DNA of 64,000 nucleotides. Source: Metaphire vulgaris. Taxonomy: Eukaryota > Annelida > Clitellata > Crassiclitellata > Megascolecidae. The position numbers and the translations under genes are program-made. The stretch spans positions 2,826,101-2,890,100 of the forward strand of contig CM030863.1 in NCBI GenBank assembly GCA_018105865.1, written 5' to 3'. This document shows, one piece after another, positions 32,941-46,166 of this stretch (the stretch's first letter is position 1; each line of letters opens with the position of its first letter). The notes beneath the pieces are model-generated. The model made no database searches, was not told the origin of the DNA, and worked only from the letters and a program-made list of their open reading frames with translations.

Positions 32941-33700
32941 CTACTTCTTAGAGTTTAAAATAAAGTCCTCCAATGTCAACCAGTAATGCTAATACAGTGG
33001 TTCGCAGACCTTTTTTCTGCACGACCTACATTTTAGTTTTAAATTCTTTGCGCCCCGCCGTTTAAATTAAACAGTCATTGGTAGCACAGCGGGGGAAAAT
33101 GTACACAGGCCAAAAGGTCATCGAGCAAGGAATTCTTGTCATTTACCTACATCATACTTTACTTTTAAAGTTTTCTATCTAAACTCAAAGCGTTTCTCTT
33201 CAAAAAATCATATCTTGCATAGCTGTAACATCCCAAACACAATTACCATTTGTATTAAATGACCTTTTCTAAATGATCCTCCACCTTTAACTATGGCTAC
33301 TTCATACTAAGATTATTAAGCGCATAAGAATAAGAAGCAAATGCAATGCTACTTTTTGAAAGCGCTATAGAAATTCGCGAGATTTTACCTTACTTGCTTA
33401 CTTAAATAGCTATACTGTGCATGTGAAAGTTCCTGCCGTACGCGCTGGCATGAATGCATGAGCAACATTTATTGCTGTTTAGATAATAATTATGTATTCT
33501 ACATATTCGACACTTAAAGGCAACATGCATTGAATACCATTCTGTCCGTTACAAAGAAATATCCTGACGATATGAAGTCTAGGCATAAGTGTACATGAAA
33601 CAAGTCGATCTGGTCACACGCTGGCTCTCGCGAGGAACCATTTTTAAAAATAAAAGCACTAAAACTATAAAAAATAAATACCTACCAGGATACTTGTGGT
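32941..33700. other. No gene recognised
   Basis: Near 33345-33420 a piece AAAGCGCTATAGAAATTCGCG, with positions 33360-33379 as its core, followed by TTACTTGCTTACTTA, looks like the LINE 3' end with an AAGT-type tail also seen at 42788 and 50288. Confidence 0.35.
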
Positions 33701-34179
33701 CAGTGGCGTAGCCAGGATTTTCCGAAGAGGGGAGGGGGTTATGACTCACATGATTCCCAATTTCGGAAAATCCTGACAAGTAAAAAGGTTGCTTTAATAA
33801 GTGGTTTGTAGACCTATAGGTATATGAGCCCGTATAATTAACTATACGCGCAATAAAAAATGTGTCGAACAGCCAAGGGGGAGGTTAACCTCAAAACTCT
33901 CCCTTTGGCTACGTTGAGAAAAACCAAGGGAGGTTTAAGCCCCAAGCCAGGGCCGGATTAAGGTCCGAGTGGGCCGGGGGCTGAGAAAAAAGGCCGTCGC
34001 CTATACTGAAAATCTCTAACAAGCAAAAAAAGGTTATCTCCCTTCCAAATCGTGCTGACAAGCAAAAAAGGTTATCTCGAAAATCGGTGGGCCTATTTTC
34101 ATGATAGGCCGGGGGCTACAGCCCCCTCAACCTCCGCCTTAATATGGCCCTGCCCCAAGCCACCTTGGCTACGCCCCTG
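33701..34179. mobile_element. hAT-type MITE (GGCGTAGCCAGGATTTTCC family), host of a nested insertion
   Basis: CAGTGGCGTAGCCAGGATTT to GGCTACGCCCCTG, flanked by CTTGTGGT / CTTGTCGT (7 of 8). Without the nested element it is about 270 bp. Relative of 57648-57965. Confidence 0.85.
33948..34152. mobile_element. Nested hAT-type MITE (CAGGGCCGGATTAAGG family)
   Basis: A 205 bp element flanked by exact CCCCAAGC (33940-33947, 34153-34160), inside the element at 33701-34179. It has two internal units with ACAAGCAAAAAAAGGTTATC, one fewer than 24836-25082. Confidence 0.9.
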
Positions 34180-34187
34180 CTTGTCGT

Positions 34188-35097
34188 AAAAGAATCTTTC
34201 AAAGCGCAAAATTTTGCGACACGTTATCCCTGATGCCACACACCTTGCACCTATTCGTTTTTAGAAAATCGAACAGAATAAGTGTAATGGCCATCACGAT
34301 ACCCGTCATGATACCTATCATGATACCTGTTGCTTTAATGCCGCTCAAGTACTAGAGATTTTGCTACACCTCGTTTTGCCCTTCACACCGACAACGTTTG
34401 GTACGAATGTGGCTTTTTTATAGAACTCTTCGTTTTTTGGAAATATCAGACTTAGACTCGCCATGGATAAAATCGTCCTGCACAGGCGTAAGTTGTGACA
34501 CGCTCCTGACTAACATTTTCAATATGAGAACACGTCTTTATTTTCTATCTAACCCTTATAAGCCTACTGTACCGGGTGCGCGCGTGTGTAAATTTAACCA
34601 CCGGCTTACAATAATAATTCTGTCTACAATATTTTCTCCGTTTTAAGTCATAAAGGACAAGCCCAAATCACGTTTCTTAAATACGATTTTCCTGCAAGGT
34701 GAACTATTTTTTATTGCATAACCGGGGTCGGTTTAACGACTAGGTGAACTAGGCGGCCGCCTAGGACGGCAAATTTCTGTGGGGCGGCAGTAGAAGGTAC
34801 GCAAATATTGAAATACCAAAAAATTCGGCCCTTTAGTAATAAAGGGATTGAATCAGCGGTTCTCAGGTCCGTTTGGTGCACAAGCAAAAAAAGAAAGTCA
34901 TTAGCATCACCAAAGGAGAATGACAAGCAAATAAAAGGTCATCGCCACTTTTGTACGCCCGTCCTGTACATTTTTCTACATTTTTCGACAAATTTATAAC
35001 TTTTTTTCTAAAGAAAGAAAAACAATTAAACTTATGGGCGGGTGTGGAGGCGCAGTGCTACAGGATCGCCTAGGGGCGGCAAATACTCTGGCGCCCT
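34188..35097. other. Non-coding stretch with GGCGGC-bearing repeat
   Basis: From about 34740 to 35095, GGCGGCCGCCTAGGACGGCAA and ATCGCCTAGGGGCGGCAAA (34751-34769 and 35065-35083) face each other with ACAAGCAAAAAAAG and ACAAGCAAATAAAAGGTCAT between. It is a likely degenerate MITE interrupted by the array that follows. Confidence 0.4.
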
Positions 35098-36818
35098 GTA
35101 GCATATTATAATGACTCCCATATAATAATAACTCCCTCCATCATTATTATACATATAATAAAGACTCCCCTCATTATTAGATGTATATAATAATAACTCT
35201 CTCTATATTATAATAACTCCCCAGAAGAAGTAGACCTAAAAATTGAAAAAATAACCCCGATTTATAAAAATGTCTCTAAAATGGTTATATGAAATTATAG
35301 ACCCATTTCCAATCTTCCAGTTTTCCTAAAATTCCTGAAAGGGCAATGCTTACCAGAATGTTAAACTACTTAGATGCATTTAATATGCTATCCACTGATC
35401 AATATGGTTTCAGCCCTATTTCTTCACTTAAATGCCAATAATGAATGTAATTGATACCAAAACAACAAATTTTGAATCTCACAAGCACACTATTGGAACA
35501 ATCCTCGATATAAAAAGAGCTTTTGGTGCTCTAGACCATAAATCTCAGCTGGCTTCTGAAAAACTAAGGGAGTTATTATAATATAGAGAGAGTTATTATT
35601 ATATATAATAATGATGGGGGAAGTCATTATTATATATATAATAATGAAAGTTATTATTATATGGGAGTCATTATAATATGCTATACCGGTGTAGCATATT
35701 ATAATGACTCCCATATAATAATAACTCCCACCTCATTATTATATATATAATAATAACTCTCTCTATATTATAATAACTCCCCAGAAGAAGTAGGCCTAAA
35801 AATTGAAAATAATAACCCCAATTTATAAAAATGTCTCTAAAATGGTTATATGAAATTATAGACCCATTTCCAATCTCACAGTTTCCTTAAAATTCCTGAA
35901 AGGGCAATGCTTACCAGAATGTTAAACTACTTAGATGCATTTAATATGCTATCCACTGATCAATATGGTTTTAGCCCTATTTCTCCACTTAAATGCCAAT
36001 AATGAATTTAATTGATACCAAAACAACAAATTTTGAATCCCACAAGCACACTATTGGAACAATCCTCGATATAAAAAAAGCTTTTGGTGTTCTAGACCAT
36101 GGTATCTCAGCTGGCTTCTGAAAAACTAAGGGAGTTATTATAATATAGAGAGAGTTATTATTATATATAATAATGATGGGGGAGTCATTATTATATATAT
36201 AATAATGAGGGGGAGTTATTATTATATGGGAGTCATTATAATATGCTATACCGGTGTAGCATATTATAATGACTCCCATATAATAATAACTCCCACCTCA
36301 TTATTATATATATAATAATAACTCTCTCTATATTATAATAACTCCCAGAAGAAGTAGGCCTAAAAATGAAAATAATAACCCCAATTTATAAAAATGTCTC
36401 TAAAATGGTTATATGAAATTATAGACCCATTTCCAATCTCACAGTTTCCTTAAAATTCCTGAAAGGGCAATGCTTACCAGAATGTTAAACTACTTAGATG
36501 CATTTAATATGCTATCCACTGATCAATATGGTTTTAGCCCTATTTCTCCACTTAAATGCCAATAATGAATTTAATTGATACCAAAACAACAAATTTTGAA
36601 TCCCACAAGCACACTATTGGAACAATCCTCGATATAAAAAAGCTTTTGGTGTTCTAGACCATGGTATCTCAGCTGGCTTCTGAAAAACTAAGGGAGTTAT
36701 TATAATATAGAGACAGTTATTATTATATATATAATAATGATGGGGAGTCATTATTATATATATAATAATGAGGGGGAGTTATTATTATATGGGAGTCATT
36801 ATAATATGCTATACCGGC
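35098..36818. repeat. Three tandem copies of a palindrome-ended unit carrying an RT fragment
   Basis: Units 35098-35690, 35691-36254 and 36255-36818 each begin GTAGCATATTATAATGACTC and end with the inverse, ATTATAATATGCTATACCGG. Each core codes a decayed LINE RT stretch (RPISNLP.F, LNYLDAFNMLSTDQYGFSP, then DIK.AFG.LDH). Units 2 and 3 are nearly identical; unit 1 is older. Outer inverted pair GCGCAGTGC (35050-35058) / GCACTGCGC (36817-36825) encloses the array. Confidence 0.85.
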
Positions 36819-36825
36819 ACTGCGC

Positions 36826-37469
36826 GTAGAGCCTGGTGGTGATCGGCGCTGGGACAGGCCTACTGCGGTTCCTATTCGGTCTGGGATCAGTCGTGAGATT
36901 TGTGCAAAACCGATGGGAATTTTTTCGGGCGTAGGTTAGCGTGACTGTCGATTTTTTTTGATTGTCGCCAGAATGAATACGCTTAGGCTACAGTAGACCT
37001 AGTTGTATTACAGCTTTTGGCCACTCAATAATAAATTCAAATTAAATTCTTTAAAGTTTAAAGTAGGCCTATGCACCGCAGCTTACAGTGCAAACCCCTA
37101 GTAGGAATGGAATGTGTTTATATTGGTGTCCACTAGCGCAGGTTTTCAAATTGTTACGTTTTAGGCGCATTGAATGCTAAACCTGTGAGATCTTTGGCTA
37201 CAAATGCATATGAATGACAGTAAACATATGACTCCTCATTGGTATTCATATGTTTCAAGCAGTCAATATCAGTTATTCATCAATAAAATTTAATGTATAA
37301 GTATAATGCACGCTGTCCAATGTCATGCAATATATGATTGTACCAATCGCATGACGTTCGACATTAGTATCCGACCAATGCAAGTCTTGCACATTATGTA
37401 TGATTGAATGCTTGAAATGTCTGTTTTAAGCTCTTTTGCAGCTCATACATCAATTGCTTATTTTCTTTC
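36826..37469. other. No feature recognised
   Basis: Unique-looking sequence, with CATATGA-rich stretches near 37210-37260; no gene. Confidence 0.45.
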
Positions 37470-37736
<267 letters not shown>

Positions 37737-38329
37737 GCTCTATTCTTTCTAGTATTATTCGCAGTATGCTTTTGCTAGCATGCAATGCCATGTCAGGGCA
37801 ATTGTACGGTAATCAGTGCGCTGCTTCCAATGGCCTGTCTTTGGTATTGATATGACTATAGAGTCAGTCCATTTGTCAGACCATTCTTCCGTTTTCCACA
37901 GTGCCACTCATATTTTTGTGCATTCTGTGCAGTGCTGTTTTTCCACTCTTTTTAACAGTTCGGCCAGTAGGCCTAGGCCTACTTCGTCACGATCTGCTGG
38001 GCTTTTCCGTTGACTGTGTTCCGCACCGTCCATTCTTATTCTGATTGGAGTGGTGACGGCCAGAGCCGTACAAAGCCATAGTTTCGCTTTTTGCCCAAAC
38101 ATCAATCTGGCGCCCCACCCTCAAATTTTGCTACAAAGACAGATTGTAATAGCTCTGTGGCACGCAATAACCATAGATGTAAAACCATAAAAATTTAAAA
38201 AAAAACATGAAAAGACATTGGCCTCGATTGCAGTCTTCTATTTACCATCCATCCACGCGTCACATTTGACATATATAGAAAAAATATTGACTGACTTCAA
38301 TCTGTGATCCCTTGCTACAAACTCATAAC

Positions 38330-38497
38330 TATTAACTTGGATGGGACTTACAACCTACCAAGTCATGAGGGCAACTAACGACTGGCAGCAATAGAAAGGG
38401 ATAGTCCATAGTGTGACCAACCCTCGGAGCGAGAAAGGCTGAAGAAGAAGAAGAGGAAGAAGAAGAGGAAGAAGAAGAAAAAGAAGAAGAAGAGTGC
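38330..38497 (+). mobile_element. LINE 3' end with (GAA)n tail
   Basis: ACTGGCAGCAATAGAAAGGG, then CTCGGAGCG and AAAGGCTGAAGAAGAAGAAG resembles the ends at 32390-32490 and 42600-42655. Confidence 0.5.
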
Positions 38498-38603
38498 TCT
38501 ATGCGTTTGGGACCGTTCAGTAATCGAGACACTCGCTTGGGTTTTGTTGTTTAGTTCTCAAAGCAACTCTCTCGACGACGATAGCAATGTCTCGGTGTTC
38601 AGG

Positions 38604-38680
<77 letters not shown>
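38604..38680. repeat. (AT)n microsatellite
   Basis: A perfect TA array of about 38 units. Confidence 0.95.
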
Positions 38681-38682
<2 letters not shown>

Positions 38683-38694
38683 CATAGATCTTAG

Positions 38695-39260
38695 ATATTG
38701 AAGTTGGTCAGACTGCAATATTTTATAAACCACGATACCACTTTTGAATACAATTTATTCTCTGTTCAACCGGGCAGCTAGTGTAGCTTTTGAAGAAAAG
38801 GTTTAATATGTTTATGCGTACGAGCTTTTGTAATGGCCCTGGCAATAAAATTCGGAAATTCACCGAAGCGTTTGCCTATTAGATTTGGCCCTACCATTGT
38901 AAAGAATTGCAATAAATAAGTAGCCTATACTGCTGGCACGGGTATTGATAAGAGGAATTCAGAGTATGCTTGGGCCCAAGATCACGAATTCGCCGAATGT
39001 TTATGATTTGCAAATGAGCAGCTCTGCTGACCTTATTTATATATGATCATTAAAAGACAGGATTGTATCGAATATTACACCTAGACTGCAGTATGTCTAA
39101 AATTTATTCAATTTAAATGGTGAACCAAGAAGTATAAACGCAGTTTTTGAAAGGCTTAATGTCAGATTATTACTAAACATTCAAGACTGAACGTTTTGCA
39201 GACAACGTTATAAATATTCTAGTGACACCGAAACAGTTTTATCATCAAAGGCAATGAATA
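38695..39260 (-). pseudogene. L2/CR1-like LINE RT C-terminal half
   Basis: Conceptual minus-strand reading, across several stops, shows NLTLSLSKTAFILLGSPFKL (NKLKLN.SKTE.ILIGS motif), then LGVIFDTILSFNDHI and a region like ITKARTHKHIKPFLQKLH.L. The order matches the C-terminal half of CR1/L2 ORF2. Heavily mutated. Confidence 0.7.
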
Positions 39261-39629
39261 ACAACCGTGAATGACTTTGAACCAATGATTAATTATTGAG
39301 GATTATTATTTTATGTCTATGAAAATATTATGAAACAGTATAATTGAAATTCTATTTAGTAACTCTCTCATTATCTCATATACAGTTTTTATTCTTTTTT
39401 GAGAGTAAAAATGGCTCAATAACATTCGCCTCTAGCTTACATGAGCAACATTTGGCCTAATTTGAGCAGCTGCAACTGAGCAACACGCAATGGGAGTTGC
39501 AAATTCTGACTCTAAATATATCAATAAATGCTGCCTCTCTAAACTTAGAAAACCATCAGAAATAGTAATTGTAAAAAATTGTAAACGTTTATCAAACATT
39601 GTAAGCTTATGTAGGCCTACTGTATATAC
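39261..39629. other. No feature recognised
   Basis: AT-rich, no gene or repeat identity. Confidence 0.45.
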
Positions 39630-39789
39630 CAGGGGCGTAGCGACTGGGGATATATCGGTATATATACCTCCCAAAAAATCAGACGATTTTAAAATTTTTA
39701 ATGTGTTTTAATGATTTTCAAAGTTTTTAAAGATTTATACCCCCCCAATCACATTATACACCCAAATCAAATTCCTGGCTACGCCCCTG
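39630..39789. mobile_element. hAT-type MITE (GGCGTAGCCAGGAATTT family), reverse
   Basis: A 160 bp element flanked by GTATATAC / GTATATGC (7 of 8). Confidence 0.88.
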
Positions 39790-39874
39790 GTATATGCGAG
39801 GTGAAAATGGAAGAAATCTAAATGGACATATCCACGCACGCCAACGATTTAGCAAGCGCATGCTGCACATCAAT

Positions 39875-40154
39875 CAGTGGCGTAGCGTGACTTTTGGGGG
39901 CTCGGGGGCATCCCTGATATGGGGGCCCCCAGTCGTTCGTCTGTCCAAAAAGCTGGCAAGCGGAAAAAGGTCATCCGTACTACTTTGTGCTTCTCAAATG
40001 CTCTGACAAGCAAAAAAAGGTCATCGGTAACAAGCAAAAAAGGTCACCTCTGGAAAAAAGTATGATACCCCTCTTAGGGGCTCCCCTCTCTCGGGGCCCG
40101 GGGAGGGGCATTCTAAAAAGTGTCCCCCTCCGCCCCCTCCACGTTACGCAACTG
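39875..40154. mobile_element. hAT-type MITE with CAGTGGCGTAGCGTGAC terminus
   Basis: A 280 bp element flanked by exact ACATCAAT (39867-39874, 40155-40162). It contains three adjacent CAAGC(A/G)(A)nGGTCA motifs. Confidence 0.88.
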
Positions 40155-40633
40155 ACATCAATGACAAATGGATGGGCACGATATCGTTATTGGATCATTT
40201 TAGTGCGTTGATATTTACATTTCGATTTCTGTTTTCATCGATCAGTCCTTCTCACGCATTCTCGCGGAGTAGGGCCTACAGCGTGTGTGAAAAACTTCAA
40301 ACAGTTTTTAAATAATAGACTACTCGCTCGTATTCAGCGATGTAATAGGGAGATGAATTCCAACGATTTGTAGATGGCCGGAATAGTCGATCCGAGCAGG
40401 AGCTAGCAAGAACATTCCCAATATTGGGCAGGAACTTGAACGGTGAATACGCTGGAATGTCCGTCTCGAATTTGTTCATTAGCTCATAATAGTAAATCTA
40501 CAGTATGAGTTTAGAAAAATAGAAAGTCGATGAGGATCAACTTAAGGATGTAAGGAAAAGGAGGAATCTTTCTTGGATTTAAATCCGCGCAAAAATGTTC
40601 TTATTCATATTTTCATACTGTGAATTTATGGCT

Positions 40634-40636
<3 letters not shown>

Positions 40637-40700
<64 letters not shown>

Positions 40701-40745
40701 CAATTTTAAGTGGTTTAGGAGGCTAAGTAAGCTTATATCTTTATC
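40637..40745 (-). mobile_element. SINE tail in reverse with (AAT)n
   Basis: (AAT)n at about 40637-40699 followed by TTTTAAGTGGTTTAGGAGGC, the reverse of the SINE tail and ATT run at 511-604. Confidence 0.7.
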
Positions 40746-42029
40746 CTGCATTTTAGCAGCCAAATAGACCAAATAGGCAAAACAAAATTTTTAAATATGA
40801 AACCAACACAAAACAACACAATGCAAACTGAATATAAATAACTACAGAGGCTTATAAAGAAAGAAAAGACAAAAAACCCTAATCAGGCGTACAGCATACA
40901 TATTTGGCAAGCTTGCACATAGACAGGGATATTTTTACACCCCTAACAACCCCAATTTGACACCGACAGCCCCCAACATCACTTTTTGTTGTTGCTTGTC
41001 AGGTGTTTTTGGCAGGGACCCCCAGAATTTACCGACACCCCAAATTGATAATCATAGAAATAATCCTGCACACTGCACATAGGCCTATATTGATATTCAA
41101 TGTCCTTTATATTATTGTCAAACACAGACTGAATACGTGCAAATTTTCCATAAATTTATCCGATGAGTTGCTGGTAATGTATCATGTCAACCGGAACAAT
41201 TAAAAAAAACTGGGACGTAGTCTATCTCAGCCTTAGCCTCTACTTTTGTCAGGACCGTCCCGTGCGTGACGAAGAGTCGCATCCTTTACGAGGCGCCACT
41301 ATTATTAACAAAGCAGGGCCGATCTAGACGTGACTAGTCGATAAAAGTCCTGGGTATGGGCAGCAGCACTAGCATGATGGTTGACATCAGTCCTAAACCA
41401 GGCAATGCATGGGCAGGTATGCATATGGTATTAAAGTATTTCATTGGCGATTTTTAACCCCCCCACCATAATATGCAGTATCCCTGACAAAATTGGGGGG
41501 ATTTACCTATGTATGTACACCGCTGAAAGTCAGCGAGTGTGCGGCGGAGCTAAAGCTCCGGCACCTTTTTGGACCATAACCTAATGGATATCTATTAAAA
41601 ACTGTCTTTTGCTGATGTGTTGGGAAACAAAATGTCACCCGCAGTTTGTCTCAGCCTCTTATTAATGACACAGATAATCGATAGCAATCGACGTTACATG
41701 TAACGTCACGTGCACAGTAACCTACAATATTGACCAAATCGACGTTTCATATTATCTGTATGCACTTTACCTGGTCAACAAAATAGTCGTTTTGTTTATT
41801 GAATATTTGATCCTTAAACTATGCATCATTAATTTTTTAGCATTGTGTAGCATGGCGTGAATGTGGGTTTTGTAAGATATCTAACTTCTGCAGCGATATC
41901 AAAACTCGTCAAGGGTCATCCAGAACTTCTGAAGTATAAACATATTTACACGCTCATACAGGATGATTAAGGTCCGAGTGTGCCTCTATGCATGGCGATT
42001 ACCAAGAGCAAAGTAACACCAACATGCAG
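40746..42029. other. No gene; scattered MITE pieces
   Basis: TTGTTGCTTGTCAGG near 40990 and GGATGATTAAGGTCCGAGTG near 41962 are pieces of families described elsewhere. No convincing coding region. Confidence 0.4.
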
Positions 42030-42655
42030 TATAAAACTAAATGGCAATGAAATCAAACAAGTGGCACAAGTTCAAATACTTAGGCTGTATGATAACCAGT
42101 GACGGGAAATGTGAGACAGACATAACATCCAGAATAGGAATGGCCAAGCCAGCATTCTGGGAAGTCAAAACGATAATTACAAATAGGCTCATCTCTTACG
42201 AGACACGATTAAGAGTGCTCAGAAGCTACGTTTGGTCAGTTCTCTTGTATGGAGCAGAGACATGGAATTTATACAAGGCCATGCAGAAGAAATTGGAAGC
42301 CATAGAAATGTGGCTTCTGCAAACAATGCTGAAGATTGTATGGATGGAAAAGAAAACCAATGAAGAGATCTTGAATGAAATTGGAATAAAAAGAAAGTCT
42401 GATGGTAACCATCAAAAAGGCAGCTTTCCTTCTTCGGACACATAATGAGGAATGAAGGCCTAGAGCACTTGGCAATAACTGGAAAAGTGGAAGTGAAAAG
42501 AGCAAAAGTAAGGCAGAGAAACACCTATGTAGACTGTAGAAGGGATTGAGGGAGTAAAGAACAACACTGAATTAATAAGACGATGTCAAGATCGAGCAAA
42601 GTGGAAATCCATGGTCGCTAACGTAGAAATACACAGCACCTAAAGAAGAAGGAGA
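42030..42655 (+). pseudogene. LINE ORF2 C-terminal region
   Basis: An open frame of 134 codons reads FKYLGCMITSDGKCETDITS, then RIGMAKPAFW and LLYGAETW, the F.YLG..I..DG....DI..RI..A...F and LLYG.E.W hallmarks that follow the LINE RT domain. One frameshift near 42430 leads to a GHIMRNEGLEHLAITGK reading. It ends CTAAAGAAGAAGGAGAAG. Confidence 0.8.
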
Positions 42656-42787
42656 AGTCTATCTCAGCGATCTTTGCTAAGAGTGGCGCATGACAAAATA
42701 CTTTCATAATCATTATTAGCCGTATCAAACGCAGAACGGCAAGAAAGGAGACAAAATCCAAACACACGAACAGGCGCTGGTAAACGG

Positions 42788-42935
42788 AAGTAAGTAAGTA
42801 AGTAAAGACGAAATTTCTATAGTGTTGCCCGAAAACTTGGCGCAGTGCGCCAGACTATTCACGAGCGCTCAATCGGGGTGAAATCCATAGTCCGTAATTC
42901 GTCATACGTGGTGGTCAAGGTTTAGGATCCAGGTT
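42788..42935 (-). mobile_element. LINE 3' end with (AAGT)n tail
   Basis: GTAAGTAAGTAAGTAAAGACG, with core 42790-42808, then AATTTCTATAGTGTTGCCCG and GTGGTGGTCAAGG. Second copy at 50288-50440. Confidence 0.65.
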
Positions 42936-44184
42936 GGAAGTCTACCGACGTTGCGCCGTCCTCTAGCGGCCTCAATGCTTTTCTGCAAAAAATATCATAA
43001 CATTCTTGAAAGTTAAACATATTTCAATTACAGATTGACCTACTGCCGATTATCAACCGATAATAACTGTTTTCATTGCAACATCTATTCGTGCCAGGCC
43101 CTATCGGGGGGGGGGGAGGGGGGCAGCAGGGCCACTTGGCCCGGGCTTCCAATTCTGGGGGCCTCTGTTTTGAAGTTAATGTGTAACTAAGTGCTGTTAA
43201 ATATCCTACTCATGTTACAATATCTAAAATAGCATACCTCTGTGTTATTTTATTCGCTCTTCAGTTTAAATGGATATCTATGGATAGTATGGACCAATAG
43301 TCCATAGTTATAATATTCCAATAGTCAATAGTTATAATATTCCAATAGTCCACAGCTGTTGGAGTTCAGGGCCTCAAAATTTCGAAATGGCCCGGGCCTC
43401 TTTCAGCCTCTGAAGGCCCCTGATTCGTGCAAAACATACAATTGTGCAGGCCCCTTACTATGAATTCTGAAGACCAGGCCTACATTTAGGGCGTTCCGAT
43501 GCTCTGATAATAATTAGCGATTCATCGATACGCATTTTGTCAGCGACATAGGCAGACAGTTGGCTTTGTGAGACTGAGACTATTTTATGGAATCTTTGTA
43601 ACTGTATTTTGGGGGTTTTGTCTCTGTTTCCTCTGCATAGTCTCTATTTTTCTTGGCTGCAGCCTATAAAGGCAGACAAGTTACTCACTGGTCTCAGTGA
43701 AGTCATCTATCTGTCAGTCCGGGTAGAATAATTTTGGTGAATCGTCACATTGAAACGACGGGCGTTTTCCTTCGCCGTGTCTTGGCAGAGCGTTTCAGCT
43801 CGTGTCAACTTTCTAGCTCTACAGAGGTCGTTTTCTCACGGACTGATATGTAGTAATAGCAAATGGCAACGGGCATCGTCATGTTAGTTGCAAAAGAACG
43901 TAAGCTAAGAATCAGATAAAAATTCTTCTCTCTTCTTTTGTGCCGTAACAATGCCTTCGCACGCTATGACAGTCCTGACAGAATTCAAATATTTACGGAC
44001 AATAATTATTATTATTGGTCCCATACCGTATAGGCGAAGTGACAAGAGGCAGGATATTTTAACGTTGATCAGAGTTTGTGCATCGTCGTCCATAAAAACC
44101 GTGTTGCAGGCTTGGAAATCTTTCTCACTGGATAAGGTTCCTTGTGTACAATCCAAATCAGTATGCCTACCAGAGTACCCGATA
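42936..44184. other. No gene recognised
   Basis: It contains a GGGGCC/GGCCCC-bearing segment (about 43100-43450) that looks like a DNA-element derivative but lacks clear termini. The remainder is unassigned. Confidence 0.35.
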
Positions 44185-45175
44185 TACCAAACCAGTTTTT
44201 AAGTCTATATGGAGAAGGATTGCATGGTCTATTGTATCAAAAGCTGCAGGCAAATCTAGTATAAATAAGTGCAGTTACTTTGCCATTATCCATAGCGGAC
44301 AATAAATAATCGTGAACAGCCAGGAGAGCAGTTTCAGTTGAATGAAATTTCCAACATGCAGATTCTTTAGATAATAGAAGATTGTGCCGTGAAAAGTGTA
44401 CCTTTATTCGATTGAGTATCAAGATACGACCTTATATTAGGTCCCACAATAAAATACTTGTATCATACTTATTTTATGTTCAGGAATAAAGTACGCGTAT
44501 TGTACGTAAAAATACGCTGGCGGTGGAGCCAAACTAGGACATACTTCTGTGGTTCTCTATCATCTAAAACCTCTATGGTTACGCCATGATAATACTGTAA
44601 AGAAACGTATTTTAATGCACGAGAATTTTACCGTACGCGCATTATGCGTATTTTATCATCGGAAATAAAATACATATAATATGTATAGCTGAATCTTGCT
44701 GAGTACAATGCGTTCAATTAGTTTAAATGTAAACTTTAGGTGAGATCAGCCTATCGTTAGAAAAATCATTTGGGTTGAGTGTTGGTTTTTTCAGTAATGG
44801 GTGTTGGTTTTTTAACAAACTGTAATGGGTGGACGAAAGAGCGCTAGCACCCTGGAGGACGCTTGATGGGAAGGTACTATCATCTTCGAAAGACAGAGAT
44901 AGATGTTAACCAAACTGATAATTACTGACCTGAATGCGGCTGCTCGAGCTTTGTATGCAAAAAACGATGCTGGTTTAAGGATGCCCGGACTATCTAACGG
45001 CGCTGATACGCATTGGGGAATAAAATCCAGCAGACACTGTTTATTAGACAAAAAGAAAATAATTTTGCGCATTTCAGATAGGTTGGTGGGGCTGAATGCT
45101 GTGACAATTGGGAGAGGATATAGTGGCGTGGAATTCTTCCTACGATGCAATATACTGACTGTCGTCTTCATCTAC
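44185..45175 (-). pseudogene. CR1/L2-like LINE reverse transcriptase, N-terminal half
   Basis: Minus-strand readings give LSEMRKIIFFLSNKQCLLDF, then IPQCV at about 45080, KKPTLNPND near 44775, and KFHSTETALLAVHDYLLSAM, then DNGKVTALI near 44340. These are the S..KS..LDP.P, P.LKK..LDP.....RP and STETAL..V..D....D.G....L.L.LSAAFD blocks of CR1/L2 RT in the right order. Several frameshifts and stops. Confidence 0.8.
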
Positions 45176-45420
45176 TACATTATATTTTGGTAGGTGTAAA
45201 GTCCAACGCTGCTCAGATAAAGTCTCTGTTTGAATTTATTGTTTCCATTGCTCTGCATGGAAGAAAGTTCGTCACATAATTTGGTTAACGGCGTAGGTTT
45301 TATGAGTAGTGCATACGGAGCTTTGTGTAACAAATTCTTTGTCTGAGGAATATTAGGAGGAATGAATTCTTGTTCGCGCATGATGGGGTATCGTCATCAA
45401 CAGGATCCACGATCTTCCAG

Positions 45421-45607
45421 CAGTGGCGGCTCCACCGGGGGCCAGGGGGCCCGTGCTCTCCCTATTGAGTGCCTGGCCCCCCAGTGGCCCTCCAGTTGGG
45501 ACCCTATACTTAATGCTACATATATTAAACAACAAATGGTTGGCCCCCATGATTAGAAGTTGCCACCCCAACGGCCCCCCACTTGCCAAATCCTAGAGCC
45601 GCCACTG
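45421..45607 (-). mobile_element. hAT-type MITE, CAGTGGCGGCTC family
   Basis: A 187 bp element flanked by TCTTCCAG / CCTTCCAG (7 of 8). Confidence 0.88.
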
Positions 45608-46166
45608 CCTTCCAGTGAATTTTCAATAAAATACCTGAACAAGTTAATGAGAAATTGGGAATCTTTTCTACGATCTGGTGATGCGACGGAAAAGAAATCA
45701 GAACCGGGATGTTCTCAAATGACAAGTAAACATGACACAAAACCTCGGACAGCCTTTGCATCATCTCTAAGCAAAGCAGAGACATGCGTTTGCATCAAAC
45801 AAATACGAGTCTACACCAGTCGGCATCTTAATTTTTTGAGACTTCCAGAAAATAAATATGGTATTCAATCTCCAAAGTTGGTAAATTTTCTCATGTGGCA
45901 TATAAGCTCGTGTCATGAGACACAGCAAAAAATTTAGGTAATTTATCGATTAGGCCCTACTGTTGCAGAATTAATTGTATCAGTAATGGTTCTCAGGTAC
46001 AAAATGACTTCAAATACTCGTAAATCAAAATATGAAGGTAATGTCGTCAAAGGCACAACTACTGTATACTGCATATAATACTGTATGTAATATATGTATA
46101 TATGTACTATATACTATATACGGTATAAAATAATTATATATATATAATCTAGAGATTAGACTTTAG
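45608..46166. other. No confirmed gene
   Basis: The plus frame 45560-45937 is partly MITE and not convincing. 46075-46150 is ATATA-rich. Confidence 0.35.
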
